NCBI GenBank assembly: GCA_019358855.1
Contig: JAHHII010000014.1
Location: 1-64,000, forward strand
Length of the DNA stretch: 64,000 bases
Direction: 5' to 3'
From: Timaviella obliquedivisa GSE-PSE-MK23-08B
GTDB taxonomy: Bacteria; Cyanobacteriota; Cyanobacteriia; Elainellales; Elainellaceae
Below, piece by piece: positions 25,343-35,723 of this stretch (its first letter is position 1; each line of letters begins with the position of its first letter). The notes below the pieces were generated by a model that was not told where the DNA came from, did no database searches, and was given only the letters and a program-made list of their open reading frames with translations. The translations under genes were made by a program, and so were the position numbers.

Positions 25343-26278
25343 CTAGTCTAGATGCAGAGCTTTGAGCATATGATACGTGATCAAAAGCTGAGTGATTGCC
25401 AGCGGATAGCTTTGCAGCGTTTCTCCCGTTGTTCCAATCACCTTCCCAATCTCTCCATTCCCCTCCAAGCTACAGAACTTACCCAGGTAAGGAACTTCGC
25501 TGCACAACATGCGTTCCATTTCCCGCACCTGTTCCGCTGTAGCATGACCATCGATCGCCAATACATCGACAGGTTTACCCATATCTCGCTGTAGCTCTAA
25601 CCGCACGGCTGAACTCAAATCACTCCCTTCGGGCAGAATTTTATTGAGTTCGGGGTGAGGCAAAGTCGGACGCAATACTAAGTTTACATTAAGCATCAAA
25701 TCAGTTTGCTGGGCGTTATCAGCCGGTGGGTAGAAGGTCGCCACCATGTCAGCCCACTGCCGCTGCGGACGAATGTACGCTTCTGAGTCATGCTCTCGTT
25801 TCCGCATTTGCTCTAGCACTTCGGCTTCGGTGTAGCCTCGTTTGCGCGTGTCCCGCTTCACTTTCCAGGCAGTGCGCAAAGTTTCGGGAGGTGCCAGATA
25901 AACCTTCACGTCGTAGCTGTCTCGCATTCCTCGCGTCGAGTAGCCTAACAGCCCTTCAACAATGACAAATTTGCTGGGCTTGATGTATTCGGGGGCATCA
26001 AACCCGCCTGTGGTGTGGTTGTAAATGGGCTTGAGGATGGGTTGCCCAGTCCGCAGTAAGGCTAAGTGCTGCTGAATAATGTCTAGATAATTGCAGTCGG
26101 GGTGCAGCGCAGAAATGCCCATCTCGGCTCTCTGGGTGCGATCGTAGCGATGATAGTCATCGGTGCAAATGGTGGTGACGTTTTCTTCACCCAAAACTTG
26201 AGCAATTCCTTTAGTAAGAGTGGTTTTACCCGCAGCGCTATCGCCAACAATACCAAGAACAATGGGGCGATCGGACAT
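25343..26278 (-). CDS. Phosphoribulokinase-family protein (paralog)
   Basis: 311 residues. P-loop GDSAAGKTT (12-20), CTDDYHRYDR, KPIYNHTTGGFDAPE and VIVEGLLGYS define the PRK/uridine kinase family. The Calvin-cycle PRK of cyanobacteria has a regulatory Cys in its P-loop (GDSGCGKST); here that position is Ala16, and only the second Cys (Cys38) remains. The C-terminal third also differs from the usual PRK. It may be a thioredoxin-insensitive PRK or act on another sugar phosphate. Excellent Shine-Dalgarno AGGAGG. Confidence 0.85.
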   Translation of the reverse strand: MSDRPIVLGIVGDSAAGKTTLTKGIAQVLGEENVTTICTDDYHRYDRTQRAEMGISALHPDCNYLDIIQQHLALLRTGQPILKPIYNHTTGGFDAPEYIKPSKFVIVEGLLGYSTRGMRDSYDVKVYLAPPETLRTAWKVKRDTRKRGYTEAEVLEQMRKREHDSEAYIRPQRQWADMVATFYPPADNAQQTDLMLNVNLVLRPTLPHPELNKILPEGSDLSSAVRLELQRDMGKPVDVLAIDGHATAEQVREMERMLCSEVPYLGKFCSLEGNGEIGKVIGTTGETLQSYPLAITQLLITYHMLKALHLD

Positions 26279-26508
26279 AATTTTCCTCCTAGAGGGGCGG
26301 GCAGTATGAATTGAGCGATCCCACTATTTTAAGGGGCGCAGGGATCGATATTAAGGTTAAGTTTCTTGAACAAAATTTCGCTAATCCCTCGGTTTGACAA
26401 GGTTTAGGGCAGAATTTCGTAATCTCACCGAGAGACTTCATGAAATTTGCACAAAGCACTGAGGAGATTGGGCATAATGGTTTTGCTGGAATTTTGAGTG
26501 GCTGAGGC

Positions 26509-27267
26509 ATGACATCCGAATCTTTTCTAACGATTGATGAACAGCCCATCTCTGTGGGGCAAGTCATTCGATATTTACAAGCCAATCGCAAGCTAGATGG
26601 GTTTATTGGCGAAATTGTGCGCCAGTTTGTGATTGAACGCGAGCTTCAGGCACATCAGGAATTGGGCGTTAGTTCAGTGCTGGTTGAGCAAGCAGTTATT
26701 GATTTTCGGGTGCAGCAGCAGTTGCTTGATCCCCAACAGTTCCAAGAGTGGCTGGCAAGTAATGGGTTAACGTATGAGGCATTCCATGCGCAAATTGGCA
26801 TGAGCTTCAAGCTGAAGAAATTAAAGGAAGAGGCGATTGCCCCGAAACTGCAAGAGTATTTTCTCGATCGCAAAGTTTTTCTCGATCGCGTCGTCCTTTC
26901 CCGCATTATTGTCGCCGAGCAGGAACTTGCCGAAGAACTGCATAGTCAACTTCAAGAAGGCGCTAAGTTTGAGCAGCTAGCCCGCGAGTTTTCCCTGACA
27001 GACGATCGCGTTATGAATGGGATGGTGGGGCCTGTCAGTCGCGGTACAATGCCGGATATCTTACGAGCCGCGATCGACCTGGCAAAACCGGGCGATGTCG
27101 TAGGGCCTTTGGGCTTAGAAGATCGGTGGGGCTTATTCCGGGTTGAAGAATTCATTCCTGCCACACTCGATGATCCCCAGCTTAATCAAAGTTTGCAGGA
27201 TGAACTGTTCGAGCAGTGGTTAGGCGAAAAAATTCAACAACTCCCGATTAAGCTACAGGTGACTTAA
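26509..27267 (+). CDS. PpiC-type peptidyl-prolyl isomerase of a secretion locus
   Basis: 252 residues. A SurA-like helical N-terminal region (about 1-115) and a parvulin domain (about 120-215: VVLSRIIVAEQELAEEL, GAKFEQLAREFSLTDD, VGPVSRGTMPDILRAA). No signal peptide, so it acts on the cytosolic side. Its stop overlaps the ABC exporter start (TAATG). Such PPIase-exporter pairs are common in cyanobacteria and probably prepare substrates for type I secretion. Confidence 0.9.
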   Translation: MTSESFLTIDEQPISVGQVIRYLQANRKLDGFIGEIVRQFVIERELQAHQELGVSSVLVEQAVIDFRVQQQLLDPQQFQEWLASNGLTYEAFHAQIGMSFKLKKLKEEAIAPKLQEYFLDRKVFLDRVVLSRIIVAEQELAEELHSQLQEGAKFEQLAREFSLTDDRVMNGMVGPVSRGTMPDILRAAIDLAKPGDVVGPLGLEDRWGLFRVEEFIPATLDDPQLNQSLQDELFEQWLGEKIQQLPIKLQVT

Positions 27268-29795
27268 TGCTGACCAATGATCCCCTTGCTAAGACAGCGT
27301 GGGAAAGCCCTCCCCTTTGCTGGCTCAATCCTGAACAACAGTGGAAACTGAACAGTCAGGCGCAGTCTAGTAAGTTTGCGATGGGCGAGGTGGTCTGGTC
27401 TACTGACAAGCCAGGTCAACAGTTTTTGTTACTGTCGGGCAACGTGCGGCTGGTGCCTCTTGAAGGCAAGTCTACGATGCTGAAGGCGGGAGAATGGTTT
27501 GGCGATTTGTTGGGCTTGTCGGATGAATGGAAGGCACGGGCAGCCAGTAAGGATGTGGTGGTGCTGGTCTGGTCAGTAACGGATTGGGAAGCGCTGAATT
27601 CATCTGAGATTAACCAGTTTTGGACATCAGTGCGATCGCGCTATCAGCCCAACCATTCCACGGCTCCGCAACCTGTGACCGGATATCCGTTTATCTCTGG
27701 CATGAACACCGCAGCGGCATGTCTCACCATGCTTTCGCAGCATCTAGATACGCCTGTGCAACTAGACTGGATGCAGCGACAGTTGCGGGGACAGCGCCCT
27801 AAGCAAGTAGTCAATGCTAGCGAAAAGGCAGGCTTTCAACTACGGCGGTTGCTGATTGGCGATTGGAATGACTTACGCCAAACTAACTTCCCGGCACTCT
27901 TACGCTGGCAGCAGGATGAGCATTGGGTGGTGGCGTATGGGCTACGGGGCAATCGCCTCGTCATTGGCGACCCCATGAACCCTGGTAAAACCTGCGAGAG
28001 TATGCCTCGTCCTCTGGTCGAAGAATCTTGGGATGGGCAGCTTTGGCAAGCGGAACTGATTCAAAAACAAGAAAAATTTAACCTCACCTGGTTCTTGCCT
28101 GCGGTCTGGAAGTTCCGCAACCTTTTGTCCGAGGTCTTGCTGGCTTCGTTTACGTTGCAGCTTTTGGGCTTGGGCAGTCCGGTCATCACTCAAGTGGTGA
28201 TTGATAAGGTGATGGTGCAGCAAAGCCTTTCGACGTTAGATGTCATGGCGATCGCCCTGCTGGGTATTGGCATCTTTGAGGCATTCCTGGGCGGTCTGCG
28301 GATGTTCATCTTTACCCACACGACTAACCGCCTTGACTTAGCCCTATCGGCACAGCTTTTCCGCCATCTCCTCCGTCTTCCCCTGTCTTACTTTGAAGCC
28401 CGTCGAGTCGGTGACACCGTAGCGCGAGTGCAGGAACTGGAAGAAATTCGCCAGTTCATGACCAGTACTGCCTTGACAGTGGTGCTCGATAGTATCTTCT
28501 CAGTCGTCTATCTGTTGATGATGGCGTACTACAGCTTGCCCATGACTGGGGTGGCGCTGGCGGTAATTCCTCTGTTTGCCCTTTTGACGTTAGTCGCCAC
28601 ACCCATTTTGCGCAACTGGCTCAACGAAACGTTTAACCGCAGCGCCGATAGTCAGTCATTTTTAGTCGAGACGATCACGGGCATTCACTCAGTCAAGGCA
28701 CATGCCGCAGAGAAAACCTCGCGCGATCGCTGGGAAGGTCTCTATGCCCGCTTCATCCGTACAGGCTTCAAAGCCAACACCACCGCCAATATTAGCAATC
28801 ACATTGGCGACTTTCTGACCAATTTCTCTGCCCTGCTGATCCTTTGGTTTGGGGCACGATTGGTGATTGATAATCAACTTACCATTGGTCAACTCGTCGC
28901 CTTTCAAATGCTGTCGGGTCGAGTGACTGGGCCCTTGCTGCGCCTGATTCAGCTTTGGCAGAACCTTCAAGAAGTTTTGCTAGCCGTCGATCGCATTGGC
29001 GATATCCTCAACACGCCCCCCGAAGCCGAACCGGGCACAGGTTTAACTCTGCCGCCTCTGCGCGGTGAAGTGAAGTTTGACAAAGTATTTTTTCGCTACA
29101 TCGAAGAACAAGAGCCAATTCTACGAGGCGTTTCCTTTGATGTAGAACCTGGCATGTTTGTCGGCATTGTCGGGCGCAGCGGTTCGGGTAAAAGCACGCT
29201 TTCTAAGCTGATCCAGAGGCTCTACAACGCCGAAGCCGGACGTATCCTCATTGACGGCTTTGATATTAAGAGCGCTGACTTATCATCCCTGCGTCCGCAA
29301 ATTTCGGTGGTGCTCCAAGAAGACTTCTTGTTCAACGGCTCCATCCTCGAAAATATCACCATGGGCAACCCTGAGGTGAGCGCCGAAAAAGTTGTAGAGG
29401 CAGCGCGTCTAGCCGTCGCACACGATTTTGTCTGCGACCTGCACAATGGCTATGACACCAACGTTGGCGAGCGCGGCACCTCTCTTTCCGGCGGTCAGCG
29501 ACAGCGAATCACTCTAGCACGGATGTTCTTATCCGAGGCACCCATCCTCATTTTGGATGAAGCGACGAGTCACCTTGATGCAGAATCAGAGCAGCAGGTT
29601 TTAGAAAACCTCAAGCGAGTCTCTAAAGATCGTACTTTGTTCCTGATTGCTCACCGTTTTGCGCCTCTAAAGCGGGCTGATCTAATTTTGGTAATGGATA
29701 AAGGTGTCATTGTGGAACGGGGCACCCATGACCATTTGATTCAACAAAAAGGGGCTTATTGGTCTTTGTACCAAAGACAACAGGCTTCAGTTTAG
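27267..29795 (+). CDS. Type I secretion ABC exporter with cNMP-like and degenerate C39 domains
   Basis: 842 residues. An N-terminal cyclic-nucleotide-binding-like jelly roll (about 30-115), a C39-like peptidase domain (about 135-270), six TM helices (about 290-570) and an ATPase with Walker A GRSGSGKST near 635, signature LSGGQ near 741 and Walker B ILILDEATS. The C39 nucleophile position reads GMNTAAACL rather than DCGAACL, so the domain is probably a non-cleaving substrate-docking module. No HlyD adaptor gene is adjacent. Confidence 0.92.
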   Translation: MLTNDPLAKTAWESPPLCWLNPEQQWKLNSQAQSSKFAMGEVVWSTDKPGQQFLLLSGNVRLVPLEGKSTMLKAGEWFGDLLGLSDEWKARAASKDVVVLVWSVTDWEALNSSEINQFWTSVRSRYQPNHSTAPQPVTGYPFISGMNTAAACLTMLSQHLDTPVQLDWMQRQLRGQRPKQVVNASEKAGFQLRRLLIGDWNDLRQTNFPALLRWQQDEHWVVAYGLRGNRLVIGDPMNPGKTCESMPRPLVEESWDGQLWQAELIQKQEKFNLTWFLPAVWKFRNLLSEVLLASFTLQLLGLGSPVITQVVIDKVMVQQSLSTLDVMAIALLGIGIFEAFLGGLRMFIFTHTTNRLDLALSAQLFRHLLRLPLSYFEARRVGDTVARVQELEEIRQFMTSTALTVVLDSIFSVVYLLMMAYYSLPMTGVALAVIPLFALLTLVATPILRNWLNETFNRSADSQSFLVETITGIHSVKAHAAEKTSRDRWEGLYARFIRTGFKANTTANISNHIGDFLTNFSALLILWFGARLVIDNQLTIGQLVAFQMLSGRVTGPLLRLIQLWQNLQEVLLAVDRIGDILNTPPEAEPGTGLTLPPLRGEVKFDKVFFRYIEEQEPILRGVSFDVEPGMFVGIVGRSGSGKSTLSKLIQRLYNAEAGRILIDGFDIKSADLSSLRPQISVVLQEDFLFNGSILENITMGNPEVSAEKVVEAARLAVAHDFVCDLHNGYDTNVGERGTSLSGGQRQRITLARMFLSEAPILILDEATSHLDAESEQQVLENLKRVSKDRTLFLIAHRFAPLKRADLILVMDKGVIVERGTHDHLIQQKGAYWSLYQRQQASV

Positions 29796-30177
29796 GGGCA
29801 GTCTGCTGAGGTGCAGTTTGCATAACTTCCCTGGCATAGCGAACGTTATGCAAAAAACTCAGACCTAAATTCAGGTAATTTACCTTTATCAAGAATTTAC
29901 ATGGCGCTCTATTGCGATTAACCTTGAGTAAATTTTCAGAAAAACAGATGTCGATACATAAGTCCTTAACACAAACTGTGCGTAATGTTTCTTAGGCGTA
30001 ATCTGCAATCAGAATGTTTTCGGCTTCACATATCACCTTAATTAAAAAACCGTGGCATGGGTATCACTGATGTTTAGGTAATGTTCAGACTAATCGCTAA
30101 CATTTCCTGAATAAAGTAAAACTGGCGCCAAGTTTCCACTGTAGAAGCTTGAGCTAAACTACGCCTCTCCATTAGTA

Positions 30178-30195
30178 ATCCGGTTCTAACCGGAT
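30178..30195. promoter_or_regulatory. 18-bp palindrome upstream of the RTX gene
   Basis: ATCCGGTT-CT-AACCGGAT, perfect. Could be an operator or RNA hairpin. It lies in the 518-bp gene-free spacer 29796-30313, which shows no open frame of note. Confidence 0.5.
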
Positions 30196-30218
30196 ATGAG
30201 TTTGAATGATGAGATTTC

Positions 30219-30241
30219 ACGTCAGTTAAAACAACTGACGT
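30219..30241. promoter_or_regulatory. Hairpin upstream of the RTX gene
   Basis: ACGTCAGTT-AAAAC-AACTGACGT, a perfect 9-bp stem 73 bp before the start codon. No T tract follows, so more likely a leader element than a terminator. Confidence 0.5.
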
Positions 30242-30313
30242 AGATCCAAGCTGGTTTTTCATCGGGCTTTCCCGTTTCCTGTCATTTATTGCTGATTTTT
30301 GGATACATAACTT

Positions 30314-31597
30314 ATGGCATCTTCGACTGACATTTTTAGATTGACTAGCGCTGAGCAAAATCAAGCATCCTTTCTCCTAATTTCTCCTGACTCACCCACC
30401 GACTCAACCCAGGGGCTTTCAATTACCTTTGATTTTTATTCCTATGGAGGGACTGGCGGCGACGGACTCAGCTTCTTTGTGCTAGATGGTGCTGTAGGCA
30501 CCATTACAAAGGCAGGAGGTTTTGGTGGATCGTTAGGCTATGCCAACCGCACCGATGATGGGGTTGAAATTCCGGGTATCGCAGGAGCGTACGTTGGAAT
30601 TGGGTTTGATGAGTTTGGCAACTACTCCAACCCCACCGAAGGACGAGTAGGCGGAGGGTTGCTAGGCAAGGATTCGATCGCCATTCGTGGTGGTTTTAAT
30701 GCCGACCCGTTGCAAAGCTACAAGTATTTAACAGGTGCTACAGGGCTTCCTAGCATTGATAACCCTATCCCTGATGACCTTAACCGCGACAACGCCAAAC
30801 GGTCGGCAAGGATTGATCTAACGGCGGCTGGGTTGCTATCCGTGAAGGTTGATTTCAATAAAGATGGTGACTTTGACGATGCAGGCGAAACCAATGCAAC
30901 CCTTCAAAACGTCGATGTTAGAGCCGCTAATGGTGGTTTGCCGAGCACTCTACGGTTTGGATTTGCAGCCGCTACGGGGAGTCAGACCAATATTCACGAA
31001 GTAGGCAACTTTAAAGCTACAAACTCAAGCGGGGTTCCGTTTGTAGTTAACCCTACCCAAATCATAGGTGGAGGTACAGGCAACAGCACGGATACTCTGA
31101 TCGGCGGCGGTGGCAATGACCAGATTATTGGCGGCGGTGGTTCTGATGTTTTGACGGGTAATAAGGGGGGCGATCGCTTCCTTTACTCAGGCGCAACTCG
31201 GCTGGCAGCGCTGAGCCAATCGACCTTAAAATCCCGCGATCGCATCACCGATTTCAACTTCAACGAGGGCGATCGTATCCAGCTTGATTTTGATAGCCAG
31301 TTGCTCACTTCCGATCGTCCTAAAGGCTTCTTTAACGCAGGTAATGAGAAGGGCACGCTGAAAAAAGCTGCAAAAGCCGCCTACGCTGATAAGAACTTTA
31401 CAAAGCGGGGCAATCAAAAGTTAAAACCAGGCGAAGCTGTCCTGTTTACTCAAGGGAGCCGCACCTACATCTCCGTTAACGATGATAAAGCCGCCTTCTC
31501 TCCCGGTCGTGATTTTCTGGTAGATGTGACCAACATCAACCTCAAAGCAGGCGATGCGGGCTTAGGAGTCCTTAGAGTTAACAACTACTTTGTTTAG
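30314..31597 (+). CDS. Secreted lectin-like/RTX protein with bluetail-type C-terminus
   Basis: 427 residues. Residues about 5-240 resemble an L-type (legume-like) lectin: FDFYSYGGTGGDGLSFF, GGFGGSLGYA, AYVGIGFDEFGNY. Then two RTX-type repeats (GGGGNDQIIGGGGSDVLTG) and a C-terminal domain with DRITDFNFNEGDRIQLDF, AAKAAYADKN and the end RVNNYFV, typical of cyanobacterial putative surface proteins. No Sec signal; the C-terminal domain is probably the type I secretion signal for the exporter upstream. The N-terminus begins abruptly within the lectin fold. Confidence 0.85.
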   Translation: MASSTDIFRLTSAEQNQASFLLISPDSPTDSTQGLSITFDFYSYGGTGGDGLSFFVLDGAVGTITKAGGFGGSLGYANRTDDGVEIPGIAGAYVGIGFDEFGNYSNPTEGRVGGGLLGKDSIAIRGGFNADPLQSYKYLTGATGLPSIDNPIPDDLNRDNAKRSARIDLTAAGLLSVKVDFNKDGDFDDAGETNATLQNVDVRAANGGLPSTLRFGFAAATGSQTNIHEVGNFKATNSSGVPFVVNPTQIIGGGTGNSTDTLIGGGGNDQIIGGGGSDVLTGNKGGDRFLYSGATRLAALSQSTLKSRDRITDFNFNEGDRIQLDFDSQLLTSDRPKGFFNAGNEKGTLKKAAKAAYADKNFTKRGNQKLKPGEAVLFTQGSRTYISVNDDKAAFSPGRDFLVDVTNINLKAGDAGLGVLRVNNYFV

Positions 31598-32882
31598 ATT
31601 CTGAATTGCCCACTGCACCCCGATTCGTCGGCAAGTGTAGCGTTAGGTCAACCTCACGGGGATACAGCAACCAAGTGCGTTGCCAAGGCTCCGTGAGGGT
31701 TTTGACTAAAGGCGAAAGCTGACTAATTTCTTGTAGTCCCCGCTCTGTTTGAAGTTTAATGCCTCGCTGATAAAGGGTGTAGCCCCGGCTGAGAGCAGTT
31801 CGCAACCCCGTATAGTATTGCGGTAAGAAGCCGATTTGTTCTAGATCTTGCTGAACCGTTTCTAAGAGCAATGCCTGCTGATTCTTGTCAAGTTGCGTGA
31901 TGTCTGTAGATTTTAGTAAATCTCGATCGATAAAACGACGACATAAATCCGCCAAAATCGGATCGCCGTGGTGCTGCCAGCGCTGCAAATGGTAGGTAAA
32001 AACGCCGTCATCGGCATTGAGATACTGAGCCAGCGGGATTCGATCGCAATCTTGCTGAAGCCAAGCTGTCACTGTGTCATCGGCATCATTAGCTTGTAAC
32101 TTCCCGATCGCCATTAAATCTTTTGCCCGCTGAAACGCTTGCTGCAAACCCCAAGCTGCCGCGATGTTTTTGGGATGGTTGTAGATTTGGGCGTACATGA
32201 AGTATCGAACAATCAAATAATGCTCGATCGCCGCTAATCCTTTTCCGGCAACCACAAGCTGCTGACTGACGGGATCGTAGCCCAGCGCCATAAGAATGCG
32301 ATCGAGGTCTAGCTTGCCGTAGGAAGCACCTGTAGAGTGACTATCGCGCATTAAATAATCCAGGCGATCGCAATCTAACTGACTAGTCACTAACTGCCAC
32401 ACCAACGGAACGGGGTGGCACTTGTGGTAAACCAAGATCATCTGCTCAATCAAACCTGGATCGAACTCATGCAGCAGGTTATGCACCGGAGCAGACTCAT
32501 GAATGATTCGCTCTGTCCAATGCTCATGATGACTGCCAAATACCTCCTCGCAGGTGTGACTGAAGGGGCCATGCCCGACATCATGCAGCAGCGCAGCACA
32601 AAGCACCGTCGGACGATGGACTTGAAGTTGAGAATAATCCTGGGTAATGCGATCGAAAGCCCGTCGCGCGATCGCCATTACTCCTAGCGAGTGGGTAAAC
32701 CGCGAAGACTCAGCGCCATGAAACGTTAGACTTGCTGCACCCAGTTGGCGGACTCGTCGCAATCGTTGAAAGGCGGGCGTATCAATGAGCTTAATCAGCA
32801 GAGCTTCTGTTCGATCATTGCCGTTCAACGCGATCGCCCCGTGCAACGGATCATGATAAGTTCGCCCTGCGTTAGGCTGCAC
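31578..32882 (-). CDS. HD-domain phosphohydrolase
   Basis: 434 residues. The HD motif is ALLHDVGHGPFSHTCE, preceded by RFTHSLGVMAIARRAF (metal-binding His), with a later Asp in SQLDCDRLDYLMRDS. It resembles dGTPase/SAMHD-like HD hydrolases with N-terminus YHDPLHGAI. Substrate not known, perhaps a nucleotide. It overlaps ctpA by 11 bp (same strand) and the RTX gene end by 20 bp (convergent). GTG start. Confidence 0.9.
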   Translation of the reverse strand: MQPNAGRTYHDPLHGAIALNGNDRTEALLIKLIDTPAFQRLRRVRQLGAASLTFHGAESSRFTHSLGVMAIARRAFDRITQDYSQLQVHRPTVLCAALLHDVGHGPFSHTCEEVFGSHHEHWTERIIHESAPVHNLLHEFDPGLIEQMILVYHKCHPVPLVWQLVTSQLDCDRLDYLMRDSHSTGASYGKLDLDRILMALGYDPVSQQLVVAGKGLAAIEHYLIVRYFMYAQIYNHPKNIAAAWGLQQAFQRAKDLMAIGKLQANDADDTVTAWLQQDCDRIPLAQYLNADDGVFTYHLQRWQHHGDPILADLCRRFIDRDLLKSTDITQLDKNQQALLLETVQQDLEQIGFLPQYYTGLRTALSRGYTLYQRGIKLQTERGLQEISQLSPLVKTLTEPWQRTWLLYPREVDLTLHLPTNRGAVGNSESKQSSC

Positions 32883-34152
32883 CTGCTGTCACTCCTGCAA
32901 TGACGGATGCCTGGTGGGTCAACAGTTCTACCGCTGCCTGATACTGGCGATCGGCATCAGTGCTAATTTGATCACGGGTAATTGGCTCCAACTCGACCGT
33001 CACATCAGGGACAATGCCCAGTTTGTTAATGTCATGGTGTTTGGGCGTTTCATATTTAGCGATCGTGACTGCTAACCCAGAACCGTCCGACAGATTGAAC
33101 AGCGATTGAATGAGTCCTTTCCCAAACGTTTTTTCGCCCACCAGCTTAGCTCGATCGTTATCTTGCAATGCTCCTGCCAAAATTTCGCTGGCACTCGCGG
33201 TTCCCTGATTCACCAGCAGCACCAACGGATCATCGGTGAGCGCCTGCCCAGATGCGGTAAAGCTATCCTGGATGCCGTTACGATTGACGGTGTAAACGAC
33301 CGTTCCCTTCGCCAACCACAGCCGCGCAATCTCAATTCCCGATTGCAGCAAGCCACCCGGATTGCTCCGCAAATCTAGAATGTAGGCATTAGCTCCCTTG
33401 CCTTCCATGCGGCGAATAGCATTGGCAAGCTCGGCAGTGGCGTTGGCGTTGAATTGGTTGAGTCGAATGTAGCCAATGTTAATGTCTTGCTCTTGGGGGC
33501 GGAGATCAGCGTAAACCGGGTTGAGGCTGATGCGATCGCGCGTCAAAATGACCTCTTTAACCTGTACCTCTTCTTTCCCTTCAACCCCCTGATCACCAGC
33601 TACCGTTAGCGTCACCTGACTTCCCGCAGGGCCTCGCATTCGTTCTGCGGCTTCATCTAGAGAAAGCTTGACGGCGGGCACACCGTTAATTTTGAGAATA
33701 CGATCGCGTGGTTTAATACCTGCTCGCTCTGCCGGAGAACCTTCGATCGGCGAAATGACTCGCAGTTCGCCTGTGGGGTTGTCTTGGGTGATTTGTAGCC
33801 CCACGCCCGTTAGCTCCCCTGACGTGTTGGTTTGCAGGCTGCGATATTGATCTGGCTTCAGCAGGCGCGTAAAGGGATCATCTAACGTCGCCAACATTTT
33901 TTGAATAGCACTGTAGGTAGCATCACGGCTATCTAGTGGTTTCTCCAAAGACTTTTGGCGCACCAGCCACCAGTTCTGATGATTAAAACTGTCGTCTACA
34001 TAAGCGCGATCGACAATTTTCCAAACCTCACTCAGCAACCGCTGTTCTTCTGTAAAAGCAGAAGCCGCAGGGGTAAACCCAACCATCGTCAGGACGACTA
34101 ATAGCGACAGCAATAACCCAACTGACAAAATCCATTTTCTCATGCAATACAT
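32872..34152 (-). CDS. ctpA: C-terminal processing protease CtpA
   Basis: 426-residue S41 protease that cleaves the C-terminal extension of precursor D1 in the lumen so that the Mn cluster can assemble. Signal peptide about 1-32, N-terminal helical region EEQRLLSEVWKIVDRAYVD and FNHQNWWLVR as in known CtpA, a PDZ domain (about 105-185), and the catalytic Ser/Lys in GTASASEILAGAL and GEKTFGKG. Two in-frame ATGs (34152, 34143). Confidence 0.95.
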   Translation of the reverse strand: MYCMRKWILSVGLLLSLLVVLTMVGFTPAASAFTEEQRLLSEVWKIVDRAYVDDSFNHQNWWLVRQKSLEKPLDSRDATYSAIQKMLATLDDPFTRLLKPDQYRSLQTNTSGELTGVGLQITQDNPTGELRVISPIEGSPAERAGIKPRDRILKINGVPAVKLSLDEAAERMRGPAGSQVTLTVAGDQGVEGKEEVQVKEVILTRDRISLNPVYADLRPQEQDINIGYIRLNQFNANATAELANAIRRMEGKGANAYILDLRSNPGGLLQSGIEIARLWLAKGTVVYTVNRNGIQDSFTASGQALTDDPLVLLVNQGTASASEILAGALQDNDRAKLVGEKTFGKGLIQSLFNLSDGSGLAVTIAKYETPKHHDINKLGIVPDVTVELEPITRDQISTDADRQYQAAVELLTHQASVIAGVTAGAA

Positions 34153-34226
34153 CTTATCTTGCTCCCCTTTGCTTTAGGTAGGAAAGGGGAGTAGAAAATG
34201 CTTCTCCTGGCTATAGTTCAGAGAGT

Positions 34227-35525
34227 CTATAGCTCAGTCATCACTTCACGGGCAGCAGTTAGGGTGCGATCGATATCCTCGTCGGTATGTGCCAAAGACA
34301 TAAATCCTGCTTCAAACTGTGAAGGAGCTAGATAAACTCCATGCTCTAACATGCCCCGATGAAAGCGCCCAAACTTCGCTAAGTCGCATTTTTTAGCATC
34401 TTCGTAGTTATGAACTGGGCCTTCGGTGAAGAAGAAGCCGAACATGCCGCTAATGTGTCCACCACAAGCAGCATGTCCTGTTTCTTTCGCCACTTCCAAC
34501 ATTCCGGTTGCCAGTTTTTTGGTAATGCGATCGAGTTGTTCATAGCTACCCGGACGTTGCAGCAGTTCTAGGGTTTTAATGCCAGCCGTCATGGCTAAGG
34601 GATTACCCGACAAGGTTCCTGCCTGGTACATCGGGCCAGCCGGAGCCACCATCGACATAATTTCACGCTTGCCGCCATATGCGCCTACGGGCAGCCCACC
34701 GCCAATCACCTTACCCATTGTGGTTAGGTCAGGAGTAATGCCAAATTTCTCCTGCGCTCCACCGTAGGCAATGCGGAAGCCCGTCATCACTTCATCAAAG
34801 ACCAGCAATGCGCCATTGTCTTTGGTTAATTCTCGTAGCCCTTCTAAAAATCCGGCATCGGGGGGAATGAATCCAGCATTGCCCACCACGGGTTCAAGAA
34901 TGATCCCGCAGATTTGACCAGGATTTTCGGCAAAAAGGGCTTTGACGGCTTCCAAATCGTTGTAGGGTGCAGTCAGCGTGTCGGCAGTTGTGGATTTGGG
35001 TACGCCAGGAGAATCCGGTAGCCCCAGAGTAGCAACGCCAGAACCCGCTTTGACCAGGAACATATCAGCGTGTCCGTGGTAGCAACCCTCAAACTTAATG
35101 ACTTTATCGCGTCCAGTATACGCGCGCATCAATCGCAAAACCGCCATGCAGGCTTCAGTCCCAGAATTGACAAAGCGAACCATTTCGACACTAGGGACGG
35201 CATCAATGACCATTTCAGCCAGGACATTTTCCAAATAACAAGGAGCGCCAAAGCTGGTGCCTTTGTCGAGGGCATCTCTGAGGGCTGCCAAAACTTCGGG
35301 GTGTGCGTGTCCACAGATGGCGGGGCCCCAAGTGCCGATGTAATCAATGTACTGGTTGCCATCTACGTCCCAGATGTAAGAACCTTTAACGCGATCGAAC
35401 ACAATCGGCTGCCCGCCCACAGACTTAAAGGCTCTTACAGGAGAGTTAACGCCGCCCGGCATGAGTTTTTGAGCGGCTGCAAAAATTTCTTCTGACTTTG
35501 TAGTTTTAAGGGTAGTAGTAACCAA
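34227..35525 (-). CDS. hemL: Glutamate-1-semialdehyde 2,1-aminomutase
   Basis: 432 residues, PLP enzyme that makes 5-aminolevulinate for heme, chlorophyll and bilins. N-terminus [20 protein letters not shown], substrate/PLP segments [29 protein letters not shown] and the PLP lysine in [12 protein letters not shown]. The start is TTG at 35525 with AGGAGA upstream; no ATG fits the conserved N-terminus. Confidence 0.97.
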   Translation of the reverse strand: MVTTTLKTTKSEEIFAAAQKLMPGGVNSPVRAFKSVGGQPIVFDRVKGSYIWDVDGNQYIDYIGTWGPAICGHAHPEVLAALRDALDKGTSFGAPCYLENVLAEMVIDAVPSVEMVRFVNSGTEACMAVLRLMRAYTGRDKVIKFEGCYHGHADMFLVKAGSGVATLGLPDSPGVPKSTTADTLTAPYNDLEAVKALFAENPGQICGIILEPVVGNAGFIPPDAGFLEGLRELTKDNGALLVFDEVMTGFRIAYGGAQEKFGITPDLTTMGKVIGGGLPVGAYGGKREIMSMVAPAGPMYQAGTLSGNPLAMTAGIKTLELLQRPGSYEQLDRITKKLATGMLEVAKETGHAACGGHISGMFGFFFTEGPVHNYEDAKKCDLAKFGRFHRGMLEHGVYLAPSQFEAGFMSLAHTDEDIDRTLTAAREVMTEL

Positions 35526-35723
35526 AACACTCTTCTCCTAACGCTTTCAATGAACCTCTAGGGGTATAGAGGCAAGACTCAACACAGGTCAACCTTCTTA
35601 TCCTAATTCTCTGCAAGCCCCACAGTTGCCTCTCTTGAAAATCTCTTGTCAAAATCTCTTGATTGTGTCAAAGAATTTTGCACCTTATGATGCTGAGGAG
35701 GGTTTTTACAGGGGAGAAAGGCA

